A program made the translations under genes and the position numbers. Below are positions 1 to 6,329 of a stretch of 13,755 bases of DNA, in pieces. This stretch comes from an uncultured Oscillospiraceae bacterium (GTDB lineage Bacteria; Bacillota; Clostridia; Oscillospirales; Oscillospiraceae), in the NCBI GenBank assembly GCA_947628975.1, contig CANRBW010000024.1:1-13755 (forward strand), given 5' to 3'. The notes under the pieces are model-generated. The model was not told the DNA's origin. It made no database searches and saw only the letters and a program-made list of their open reading frames with translations. Position 1 is the stretch's first letter. Every line of letters starts with the position of its first letter.

Positions 1-945
1 GGCAGCGGCAGCCTGACCTCCGCCACCGTCACCCTCTCCGCCGCCACCGCCAAGGCCATGGCGGCCAAGGGACAGCTTCTGCGGGTCCAGACCCCGCTGG
101 GCACGGTGCTCCTCCCCTCCCAGGCCCTCAGCGCCCTGGCCGGGCAGGGCGGGTCCACCGTGGCGGTCACCGTGACCTCCGCCGGGGACGCGGTGAGCGT
201 CACCTTCTCCTGCGGCTACGAGGCCGCCTCCCTCCCCGGCGTCATCGGCTTCACCGCCCCGGCCTCCGGCAACGTGGTCCTGCGGGCCAACGCCGGCGTG
301 CTCACCCTGGTGAAGAAGGCGGTGGTGAAGGACGGCAAGCTCTACGCCTGCCTCTCCGGCTCCGCCCAGCTCCAGGTGGAGACCCGCTCCCCCGCCTTTG
401 ACGACACGAAGTCCCACTGGGCCAAGGACGCCATCGCCTTCACCGCCGCCAGGGAGCTGTTCCAGGGCACCTCCGCCACCGCCTTCTCCCCCGACGGGGC
501 CATGACCCGCTCCATGGTGGTCACCGTCCTCCACCGGCTGGAGGACCTGCCCGCCGCCGCCTCCGCCGCCTCCTTTGCCGACGTGCCCGGCGGCCAGTGG
601 TACTCCGACGCCGTGGCCTGGGCCAGCCAGTCGGGCATCGTCCAGGGCACCGGGGACGGCTTCCGGCCAGACGACTCCGTCACCCGGGAACAGCTGGCCA
701 AGATCCTCTATGAGTACGTGGGCTTCCTGGGCCTGGCCAACGGCCAGCGCGCCTCCCTGTCCGGCTTCTCCGACCAGGGCAAGGTCAGCGCCTGGGCCGG
801 GGACGCCATGCAGTGGGCGGTGGCCGCCGGACTGATCAACGGCAAGAGCGGCAACCTCCTTGACCCCGGCGGCTACGCCAGCCGGGCCGAGGTCTCCACC
901 ATTTTGCAGCGCCTGATCACCAACGTCCTGATCCCCACGGTGTAA
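1..945 (+). CDS. SLH-domain cell-surface protein (C-terminal part; 5' end outside window)
   Basis: The frame is open from base 1, so the start lies upstream; 314 residues are visible. Three SLH (S-layer homology) repeats sit at about residues 133-181, 192-240 and 255-304. Each has the usual pattern: an F-x-D opening, a W before a helix, then G-x-F/L-x-P-D/G and a T/S-R-x-x helix. SLH repeats anchor exported proteins non-covalently to pyruvylated secondary cell-wall polymers. The segment before them is a beta-rich stretch (K-x-x-V-x-D-G-K-L-Y) often found just before SLH repeats in clostridial surface proteins. What the missing N-terminal part does cannot be told. The stop is 17 bases before the protease gene's start, so the two are probably co-transcribed. 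The SLH assignment is firm; the specific function is unknown. Confidence 0.88.
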   Translation, partial: GSGSLTSATVTLSAATAKAMAAKGQLLRVQTPLGTVLLPSQALSALAGQGGSTVAVTVTSAGDAVSVTFSCGYEAASLPGVIGFTAPASGNVVLRANAGVLTLVKKAVVKDGKLYACLSGSAQLQVETRSPAFDDTKSHWAKDAIAFTAARELFQGTSATAFSPDGAMTRSMVVTVLHRLEDLPAAASAASFADVPGGQWYSDAVAWASQSGIVQGTGDGFRPDDSVTREQLAKILYEYVGFLGLANGQRASLSGFSDQGKVSAWAGDAMQWAVAAGLINGKSGNLLDPGGYASRAEVSTILQRLITNVLIPTV

Positions 946-962
946 GAAAGGAGAGGACCGCT

Positions 963-2618
963 TTGAAAAACCGTATGCTCCGCGCCCTGGGCGCCCTGAC
1001 CCTGACCCTGGCCCTGGCCCTGACCGTCTTCCCCCTCTGGCCCGCCGCCCAGGAGCCGGCGGCCCAGGAGGACTACGCCGGATACCTGGTGATCCTGGGC
1101 GACGCGCCCCAGGTCGCCTCCATCGACCTCCTGGGCCAGGCCACCCTGATGGCCGCCCACGAGGAGCGGGAAGAGCTCCTGCCCCTTTCCCAGGGGGCGG
1201 GGGTGTATAAGGCCGCCGACCTCTCCCAGGTCCAGAACCTGGTCTGGTCCGGCCAGGTCCTCTCCGCCGAGCTGGACCAGAAGGCCGAGCTGGCCGCCGT
1301 GTCCGACCTGGAGACCGACCACAGCGACCCCACCAAGCCCGACGACCCCTACTTCATCAACCAGTCCTATGAGTACCAGTTCTACCTGAAGGACACCGAC
1401 AAGCACGGCATCAGCGTCCGGGCCGCCTGGGACGCCGGGCTGACCGGGGACGGGGTCACGGTGGCGGTCATCGACAGCGGCCTCAACGGCGAGCACATCG
1501 ACGCCCCCGCCAAGCAGGCCAGGGGCCGGTACTACTACTACCGGGAGGAGGCCAACGGCCGCTACCCCTTCACCATCAACGGCCAGATCCACTACTACAA
1601 CTACTACTCCAGCGACTATGTGGTGGACGACATGGGCCACGGTACCAACGTGGCCGGCCTCATCGCCGCCCAGAAGGACAACGGCGTGGGCATCGCCGGA
1701 ATCGCCCCTGACGTCACCTTCATGCCCATCCGCTGTTTCACCGCCGCCAAGGGCTACCTGGGGGGCTACACCTCCAACCTCATCAGCGGCGTCACCTACG
1801 CCATGGACAACGGCGCCAACATCATTAACATGAGCTGGGGCCTCCAGAACGACTCCCCGGCCCTCCGGGCGGTCCTGACCCAGGCGGCCAACCAGGGGTG
1901 CATCCTGGTGGCGGCCACCGGCAACTCCGGCGGCAGCGTCCTCCAGTACCCCGCCGCCTATGACAACGTCATCGCCGTCAGTTCCACCAACAAGGACGGC
2001 GGCCTGTCCGACTTCTCCCCCCGTAATGGCGACGTGGACGTCTGCGCCCCCGGCGGCCAGCTCAACGGCCACCAGATCTGGACCATCGGCTACTCCTCCA
2101 ACACCTCCATGGTCCAGGGCGACGGCACCTCCTTCGCCGCGCCCATGGTGGTGGCGGTGGCCGCCCTGCTCAAGCAGGCCGACCCCGCCATGACCCAGGC
2201 CGACTTCCTGGCCCTGCTGGAGGGGAACTGCGACCCGGTGACCCTCCGCTCCGGGGACGACCCCTCCTACGCCGGCGCGGGTCTGCTGAACGTGGAAAAG
2301 CTCCTGGACGCCATGGGCTGTACCGGCTCCACCCTCCAGCGCGAGGGCGACGCCCTCACCTTCCGGGCGGCCTATCACCCCGTCCAGAACGCCGGTCACG
2401 TCGCCCCCCAGTCGGCCATCCTGATGGTGGCGGCCTATAACGACCAGGGCCACCTGCTGGACAGCCAGACCGCCAGCGCCGCCCTCAGCGGCTACGGGGC
2501 CTACTCCCTCTCCGCCCGGTTTGACGACCCCAGGATCGCCACCCTCCGGGCCTTCTATCTCCAGGACGACGAGACCCTCGCCGCCGCCGCCCCCGCCACC
2601 CAGGTCGCCGTCCGGTGA
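963..2618 (+). CDS. secreted subtilisin-like serine protease (peptidase family S8)
   Basis: A 551-residue exported endopeptidase. Residues 1-28 form a signal peptide (basic MKNRMLR, then a Leu/Ala-rich core and an AxA-like end). Residues about 35-125 look like a propeptide. The S8 domain follows, with the catalytic triad Asp171 (AVIDSG), His226 (GHGTNVAG) and Ser390 (GTSFAAP), and oxyanion Asn321 (ATGNSGG). A C-terminal domain of about 95 residues (455-551) is beta-rich and unassigned; there is no sorting signal or SLH repeat. The start is TTG at 963, 5 bases after an AAAGGAGAGGA ribosome-binding site at 947-957; the next in-frame ATG at 975 is too far from it. A Tyr-rich insert lies between the Asp and His motifs (residues 190-219). 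It follows the SLH gene by 17 bases, suggesting a surface-localised pair. Family call very likely; substrate unknown. Confidence 0.93.
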   Translation: MKNRMLRALGALTLTLALALTVFPLWPAAQEPAAQEDYAGYLVILGDAPQVASIDLLGQATLMAAHEEREELLPLSQGAGVYKAADLSQVQNLVWSGQVLSAELDQKAELAAVSDLETDHSDPTKPDDPYFINQSYEYQFYLKDTDKHGISVRAAWDAGLTGDGVTVAVIDSGLNGEHIDAPAKQARGRYYYYREEANGRYPFTINGQIHYYNYYSSDYVVDDMGHGTNVAGLIAAQKDNGVGIAGIAPDVTFMPIRCFTAAKGYLGGYTSNLISGVTYAMDNGANIINMSWGLQNDSPALRAVLTQAANQGCILVAATGNSGGSVLQYPAAYDNVIAVSSTNKDGGLSDFSPRNGDVDVCAPGGQLNGHQIWTIGYSSNTSMVQGDGTSFAAPMVVAVAALLKQADPAMTQADFLALLEGNCDPVTLRSGDDPSYAGAGLLNVEKLLDAMGCTGSTLQREGDALTFRAAYHPVQNAGHVAPQSAILMVAAYNDQGHLLDSQTASAALSGYGAYSLSARFDDPRIATLRAFYLQDDETLAAAAPATQVAVR

Positions 2619-2662
2619 CCCGGGCCGGCGCGCAAAACCACCATCGCGCATAGAACAGCATC

Positions 2663-2713
2663 AAAAAGACCGTTGACTTTTACCGGGAAGCCGGTGTGTC
2701 AACGGTCTTTTTT
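2663..2713 (+). terminator. intrinsic terminator after the S8 protease gene, nested hairpin, possibly bidirectional
   Basis: A perfect 15-bp stem pairs 2663-2677 (AAAAAGACCGTTGAC) with 2698-2712. The run of T at 2708-2713 gives the U-tract for plus-strand transcripts. The A-run at 2663-2667 gives one for minus-strand transcripts, so it could stop both sides. The 20-base loop contains a second perfect hairpin, ACCGG-GAAG-CCGGT (2682-2695). It starts 45 bases after the protease stop. Confidence 0.85.
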
Positions 2714-2893
2714 CAGCGTTTGATCTTCAGACTTGCTGAATAGGCAAAACGCAAGCGGGTCTATCTGGTCGGCAAACACACCGGGGATAGCCGCTTCAGC
2801 GGCGCGGGGGGTGCGGCGCCCCGTATGCGGCAATTCATCAAATGTCACAAATTGCTGTCTAAACGCCTCCCTTACTTCCCATAAACTCCCTTT
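2699..2893 (-). other. AT-richer, palindrome-rich spacer with an orphan open frame and no credible start
   Basis: Between the protease terminator and the immunity-like gene the minus strand has a 64-codon open frame (containing FRQQFVTFDELPHTG) that ends inside the terminator hairpin. It has no ATG, and its only GTG lacks a well-placed ribosome-binding site, so it is not called as a gene. The same stretch holds short palindromes: GCCGC-TTCA-GCGGC (2790-2803), a competing GGCGC/GCGCC (2801-2805 with 2816-2820), and GCAATT/AATTGC (2830-2835 with 2850-2855). It may be decayed coding sequence or a small palindromic repeat element. I do not recognise the family. Confidence 0.35.
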
Positions 2894-2914
2894 TTAAGTT
2901 CTTCACGCTGGCAA

Positions 2915-3229
2915 TTAATTCTTGCATGGATCAAAATATATTTCTATATCAACTCCGCGATCCTCTGGGATGTTGCCGCCCGACATATACTTTTCGCCCT
3001 TGTTTTCTCTGTAATAAAATCGCGCCGTGGCCATACCGGCAAACGCTTCCGCGTACATTACGATTTCAGCCCATTCATTCGGTACGATCTTCTCTAATCG
3101 ATCAGCGATCTCCTGATAAAACGGTATAAACCCGCTTTCATCCGCCTGGCCCGATGCCCCACCGGCTCCCGGTATTTTGTTTCGCGCCGCGTTTCTATCA
3201 ACAGATTTCCTTTTATCAAACAAGCCCAT
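2915..3229 (-). CDS. YezG/DUF600-like immunity protein, probably truncated by a frameshift
   Basis: 104 residues. It begins MGLFDKRK plus a low-complexity linker. From about residue 38 it resembles the YezG (DUF600) immunity family: F-Y-Q-E-I-A-D-R-L, then a P-x-E-W motif, Y-A-E, F-Y-Y-R-E-N and N-I-P-E. Members neutralise C-terminal toxin domains of secreted polymorphic toxins (LXG/Rhs type). A GGAGG lies 7 bases before the ATG. Family members I recall continue with an acidic/amphipathic helix; here the frame stops after YFDPCKN, while the next frame (2859-2927) continues as MQELIASVKNLKREF, a plausible continuation. That suggests a one-base deletion near 2930. Base composition is clearly lower in GC than the flanks, which points to horizontal origin. 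The family call is from pattern memory only. Confidence 0.5.
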   Translation of the reverse strand: MGLFDKRKSVDRNAARNKIPGAGGASGQADESGFIPFYQEIADRLEKIVPNEWAEIVMYAEAFAGMATARFYYRENKGEKYMSGGNIPEDRGVDIEIYFDPCKN

Positions 3230-3437
3230 TCATATGCCTCCGTAAATCAGGATCTGTCGAATCGTCGCCCACTCGATCCTTAACATTATACCACCCAAAT
3301 GTGAAGAAACCTACTGGCTCAAACCGGTTGATCGATTTTTGTTTCCGCCCACCTCGAATAGAAAACGCCCCGGCGATCGTGTCCTCGTCCAGAGCGTTCC
3401 CATCTGCTGTTCCTGCCCGTCTTAAAGACAAGCTCAA
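3216..3437 (-). pseudogene. possible C-terminal remnant of a polymorphic toxin, upstream of the immunity-like gene
   Basis: A 73-codon minus-strand frame, preceded by an in-frame stop and without a proper start (only a TTG with no convincing ribosome-binding site). It overlaps the start of the immunity-like gene by 14 bases, the usual toxin-then-immunity arrangement. Its second half (with KSINRFEPVGFFTFGWYNVK) reads like real protein, while the first 25 residues are less convincing. Its AT content matches the immunity-like gene and not the lipoprotein gene upstream. I do not recognise a toxin family. It may instead be non-coding leader for the immunity-like gene, since a promoter-like sequence lies inside it. 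Low confidence. Confidence 0.25.
3285..3293 (-). promoter_or_regulatory. extended -10 promoter candidate for the immunity-like gene
   Basis: On the minus strand the sequence reads TGGTATAAT, a consensus TATAAT with the TG extension. It lies 55 bases upstream of the ATG at 3229, with the GGAGG ribosome-binding site between. No good -35 lies at 16-18 bases, as can be the case for extended -10 promoters. It also falls in the putative toxin-tail frame, so it may be chance. Confidence 0.4.
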
Positions 3438-3510
3438 ACAACGTCCTTTTTATGTCCAGCCCGCGAAACCCGCTCCGCCCCTTTTGTCGTCTTCACTTCT
3501 CCGCCGGTCG

Positions 3511-4116
3511 TCAGCCCCACGCCGCCCCGGCGTGCGCAAAAACCTCCCGGGAGGGGTAGAGGGTGAGGCTGAAGCTCAGCGCCCAGTTCCGGACCGTCGA
3601 CTCCGGGAAGGCCTGCTCGGCGCTGCCGGTACCGATCAGCCACCGGACCCGGCCGTAGGCAGAGGGCAGGTCCACCTCCCAGTCCATGGCCTCCTGGCCC
3701 TCCGGGGCGCCGGGGTCCTCCACGGGGACCGCCTCCGGCGTCGGCTGCCGGGTCATGGCCTGGTAGAGCGTCCCCCGCTCCAGGCCGTACAGGCTCTCCG
3801 CCAGGGTCACCGTCTCCCGCCAGTCCTCCCAGGCGAACCGGGGCTTTTCCGGCAGGAAGGTGATCAGGCAGTTCTCCCGGAGCACGGGCTCGCCGTCCGC
3901 CAGGGCGCACATGGCCCAGACCTTGTCCTGCTTCCCGGTCTCCAGGGTGTAGGTGACCCGCTCCTCCCCTTCCCGCTGGACCTCCGGGTCCAGGGTCCAG
4001 CCCAGCTCCTCCGCCGCGGCCTGAACCGTCTCCTCCGTGGGCGGAAACTCCGGGCCGCCGCAGGCGGACAGCGCCCCCAGAACCAGCAGCAGCGCGACGG
4101 GACGTGTGCTCTTCAT
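3511..4116 (-). CDS. lipoprotein of unknown function
   Basis: 201 residues from the ATG at 4116. The frame is open to 4215, but the ATG at 4116 has an AGGAG ribosome-binding site and begins a textbook lipoprotein signal: MKSTR, a Leu/Val/Ala core, then the lipobox LSAC with Cys19 as the lipidated residue. After cleavage it would be anchored to the outer face of the membrane. The mature part is acidic and rich in Glu and Pro, with alternating W/Y/L strands (TLYQAMTRQPTPEAVPVED; VRWLIGTG). I recognise no domain. It lies just beyond the ribosomal operon terminator and has its own promoter, so it is probably a separate single-gene unit. No obvious terminator follows it. Confidence 0.8.
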   Translation of the reverse strand: MKSTRPVALLLVLGALSACGGPEFPPTEETVQAAAEELGWTLDPEVQREGEERVTYTLETGKQDKVWAMCALADGEPVLRENCLITFLPEKPRFAWEDWRETVTLAESLYGLERGTLYQAMTRQPTPEAVPVEDPGAPEGQEAMDWEVDLPSAYGRVRWLIGTGSAEQAFPESTVRNWALSFSLTLYPSREVFAHAGAAWG

Positions 4117-4186
4117 GCTCAGCTCTCCTCTCCGGACCGGCGGTCCCGCCGGTCCCTCCCGGACGCGCCGGGCGGCTTTCGGCTTG

Positions 4187-4215
4187 ATGATACCCCTTTT
4201 TCTCCCCCCTGTCAA
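4187..4215 (-). promoter_or_regulatory. sigma-A-type promoter for the lipoprotein gene
   Basis: Minus strand: a perfect -35 TTGACA (4210-4215), a 17-base spacer and a -10 TATCAT (4187-4192). Transcription would start near 4180, leaving an untranslated leader of about 64 bases before the ATG at 4116. It lies 56 bases downstream of the ribosomal operon terminator, consistent with an independent unit. Confidence 0.8.
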
Positions 4216-4270
4216 TCGGTGGGGAGGCTCCCCCGCCCCCGGCGGGGTCGGGGACTGGCCGCCGGGGGAG

Positions 4271-4315
4271 AAAAAAAGCTATCCCAGAAGGGGGCGTCCC
4301 CTTCTGGGATAGCTT
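4271..4315 (-). terminator. intrinsic terminator of the ribosomal protein / rpoA operon
   Basis: A perfect 18-bp stem (4276-4293 with 4298-4315; minus arm begins AAGCTATCCCAGAAGG) with a 4-base loop is followed on the minus strand by seven T (4277 to 4271). It begins 24 bases after the rplQ stop. The stem is strong enough to close a heavily transcribed operon. Confidence 0.95.
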
Positions 4316-4338
4316 CAGCGTCTTCCTTTGGCCGTGGC

Positions 4339-4671
4339 TCAGACCAGCTCCACGATGGCCATCTCCGCCGCGTCGCCCCGGCGGGGGCCGGTGAGGACCA
4401 CGCGGGTGTAGCCGCCGTCGCGGTCGGCGTACTTCTGGGCGATCTCCCCAAAGAGCTTGTGGGCCACGTCCTCCTTGGTGATCACGCTCAGGGCCTGGCG
4501 GTAGTTGGCCAGGCCGCTCTGCTTGGCCAGGGTGATCATCTTCTCGGCCATAGGAGCCACCTCCTTGGCGCGGCTGGCGGTGGTCTCGATCCGGCCGTGA
4601 TCCAACAGCTCGGTGGTCATGGCCCGGAGCATCGCCATGCGCTGGTCGGTGGGCTTGCCAAGTTTACGCAT
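4339..4671 (-). CDS. rplQ: 50S ribosomal protein L17
   Basis: 110 residues, close to the usual bacterial L17 length. It starts MRKLGKPTDQRMAMLRAM, the typical opening R-K-L-G-x-x-x-x-x-R-x-A-M-L-R, and keeps the central I-T-x-A-x-x-S/G and C-terminal G-Y-T-R-V-V-L-T-G-P-R-R-G-D-A-A-E-M blocks. L17 binds 23S rRNA near the polypeptide exit. The ATG at 4671 has GGAGG 8 bases upstream. Last gene of the operon, 27 bases after rpoA, as in other Firmicutes. Confidence 0.98.
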   Translation of the reverse strand: MRKLGKPTDQRMAMLRAMTTELLDHGRIETTASRAKEVAPMAEKMITLAKQSGLANYRQALSVITKEDVAHKLFGEIAQKYADRDGGYTRVVLTGPRRGDAAEMAIVELV

Positions 4672-4698
4672 TGTTTACACCTCCAAATCTCTGGAAAA

Positions 4699-5646
4699 TC
4701 AGTTCTCGTCGCTGGCCAGGGCGAGCCCCATCATGGCCAGCTTGTTCATGACCTCCTCCAGGCTCTTGCGGCCCAGGTTGCGGACCTTCATCATCTCGTC
4801 CTCGGTCTTGGAGATCAGGTCCTCCACCGTGTTGATGTTGGCCCGCTTGAGGCAGTTGAAGGAACGGACAGACAGGTCCAGCTCCTCGATGGTGAGCTCC
4901 AGCACCTTGTCCCGCTGGTGCTCGGACTTCTCCACCACCGTGGACTTGGAGCCCATGATCTCGGAGAGGTCGGTGAAGAGCATGAAATGGTCGCAGAGGA
5001 TGCGCGCCCCCAGGCTCACCGCGTCCCTGGCGGAGATGACCCCGTTGGTCCAGACCTCCAGGGTCAGCTTGTCAAAGTCGGTGGCGTCCCCCACGCGGGT
5101 GTTCTCCACGGTGTAGTTGACCTTCTTGACGGGGGTGTAGACGCTGTCCACCGGGATGATCCCGATGACAGACTGCTGGGGCTTGTTGCGGTCGGCGGGG
5201 ACGTAGCCCCGGCCGTGGGACAGGGTCAGCTCCATATTCAGGTTGGCGTCGGGGCCCAGGGTGGCGATGTGGAGCTCCGGGTTGAGGATCTCCACCTCGC
5301 CGTCGGCCTTGATGTCCCCGGCGGTGATCTCGCAGGGGCCCACCGCCTCGATATAGACGGTCTTGGTCCCCTCGCTGTACAGCTTGGCGATGATGCTCTT
5401 GATGTTCAGCACGATCTCGGTCACGTCCTCGGTGACGCCGGGGATGGTGGAAAACTCATGCTGGACGCCGGCGATCTTAATGGAGGTCACCGCCACGCCG
5501 GGCAGACTGGAGAGCAGGATGCGGCGCATGGAATTGCCCAGGGTAGTGCCGTAGCCCCGCTCCAAGGGCTCCACAATATACTTTCCATGAAACTCCTCGC
5601 CGGGCTTCTCGATACACTCGATGCGGGGCTTTTCAATTTCTACCAT
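4699..5646 (-). CDS. rpoA: DNA-directed RNA polymerase subunit alpha
   Basis: 315 residues, normal length. The N-terminal dimerisation domain (about 1-230) carries F-x-V/I-E-P-L-E-R-G-Y-G-T-T-L-G-N-S-M-R-R-I-L-L-S-S (from residue 24) and the L-N-P-E-L-H-I-A-T-L block. The C-terminal domain (about 245-312) carries V-R-S-F-N-C-L-K, with Arg261 matching the E. coli Arg265 that contacts UP-element DNA, and V-R-N-L-G-R-K-S-L-E-E-V. The two alpha subunits seed RNA polymerase assembly; the C-terminal domain binds UP elements and activators. An AAGGAGG lies 12 bases before the ATG, a slightly long spacing, but the start MVEIEKPRIE matches the family. Confidence 0.99.
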   Translation of the reverse strand: MVEIEKPRIECIEKPGEEFHGKYIVEPLERGYGTTLGNSMRRILLSSLPGVAVTSIKIAGVQHEFSTIPGVTEDVTEIVLNIKSIIAKLYSEGTKTVYIEAVGPCEITAGDIKADGEVEILNPELHIATLGPDANLNMELTLSHGRGYVPADRNKPQQSVIGIIPVDSVYTPVKKVNYTVENTRVGDATDFDKLTLEVWTNGVISARDAVSLGARILCDHFMLFTDLSEIMGSKSTVVEKSEHQRDKVLELTIEELDLSVRSFNCLKRANINTVEDLISKTEDEMMKVRNLGRKSLEEVMNKLAMMGLALASDEN

Positions 5647-5704
5647 ATCGTATTTGACCCTCCTTCTTCAACAGATGGTGAAACAGGAAACGAGGGGGAG
5701 CTTA

Positions 5705-6307
5705 TTACTTGGAATAGAGCTCGACGATAAGGTGCTCCTCGATGGGCATATCGATGTCGTCCCTGGCGGGCATCTGGATGACCGTCCCCTTGAGGGCGTT
5801 TTTCTCCCGGCTCAGCCACTTGGGGGTGGCGAAGATGGGGGCGTCCTCCCCGGTGAAGCGCTTGAAGCGCACGCTGTCCCGGCTGGACTCCCGGACCTCG
5901 ATCACGTCCCCGGGCTTCACCAGGTAGGAGGGGATGTTCACCTTCCGGCCGTTGACGGTGAAGTGGGCGTGGTTGACGCTCTGGCGGGCCTCCCGGCGGG
6001 TCATGGCGAAGCCCAGACGGTACACCACGTTGTCCAGGCGGCGCTCGATGGTGGTCAGCAGCACCTCGCCGGTCATACCCTCCGACCGGGCGGCCTTCTC
6101 ATAGTAGGCGCGGAACTGCTTTTCCATGATGCCGTAGACGAACTTGACCTTCTGCTTCTCGTTCATCTGCATGGCGTACTCGCTCTGCTTGCGGCGCATC
6201 TGGCCCTTGGGGTTGCGGTTGGTCTGCTTCTTGGCGTATCCCATGGCGGCGGGGGAGACGTTCAGCGCCTTGCAGCGCTTGGCCACGGGCTGCATATTCT
6301 TAGCCAT
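5705..6307 (-). CDS. rpsD: 30S ribosomal protein S4, zinc-free type
   Basis: 200 residues. S4 binds the 16S rRNA 5' domain early in 30S assembly. The S4 RNA-binding domain is at about 89-150 (E-R-R-L-D-N-V-V-Y-R-L-G-F; F-T-V-N-G-R-K-V-N-I-P-S-Y), and the protein ends H-L-I-V-E-L-Y-S-K as expected. The N-terminal region has one cysteine (Cys12) where zinc-type S4 has four, so this is the C-minus form common in Clostridia. Start ATG at 6307 with AAGGAGG 11 bases upstream. It lies between rpsK and rpoA, its usual alpha-operon place. In several bacteria S4 represses this operon; I see no clear S4 target here. Confidence 0.98.
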   Translation of the reverse strand: MAKNMQPVAKRCKALNVSPAAMGYAKKQTNRNPKGQMRRKQSEYAMQMNEKQKVKFVYGIMEKQFRAYYEKAARSEGMTGEVLLTTIERRLDNVVYRLGFAMTRREARQSVNHAHFTVNGRKVNIPSYLVKPGDVIEVRESSRDSVRFKRFTGEDAPIFATPKWLSREKNALKGTVIQMPARDDIDMPIEEHLIVELYSK

Positions 6308-6329
6308 ATTCCCTCATTCCTCCTTCCGA

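Noticed and set aside
873..2651. 592-codon minus-strand open frame opposite the S8 protease
   Set aside because: Low-complexity Gly/Val-rich antisense shadow produced by high third-position GC; the plus strand encodes a protease with intact catalytic motifs.
2699..2893. 64-codon minus-strand frame as a gene
   Set aside because: No ATG, no well-placed ribosome-binding site, and it ends inside a terminator stem; kept only as an observation.
3519..3533. ACGCCG/CGGCGT hairpin at the lipoprotein gene end as its terminator
   Set aside because: It lies before the stop codon and no T-run follows it on the minus strand.
3154..5730. 858-codon plus-strand open frame across the lipoprotein, rplQ and rpoA
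   Set aside because: Antisense to three well-supported genes, runs through a terminator, low complexity; no homology-like blocks.
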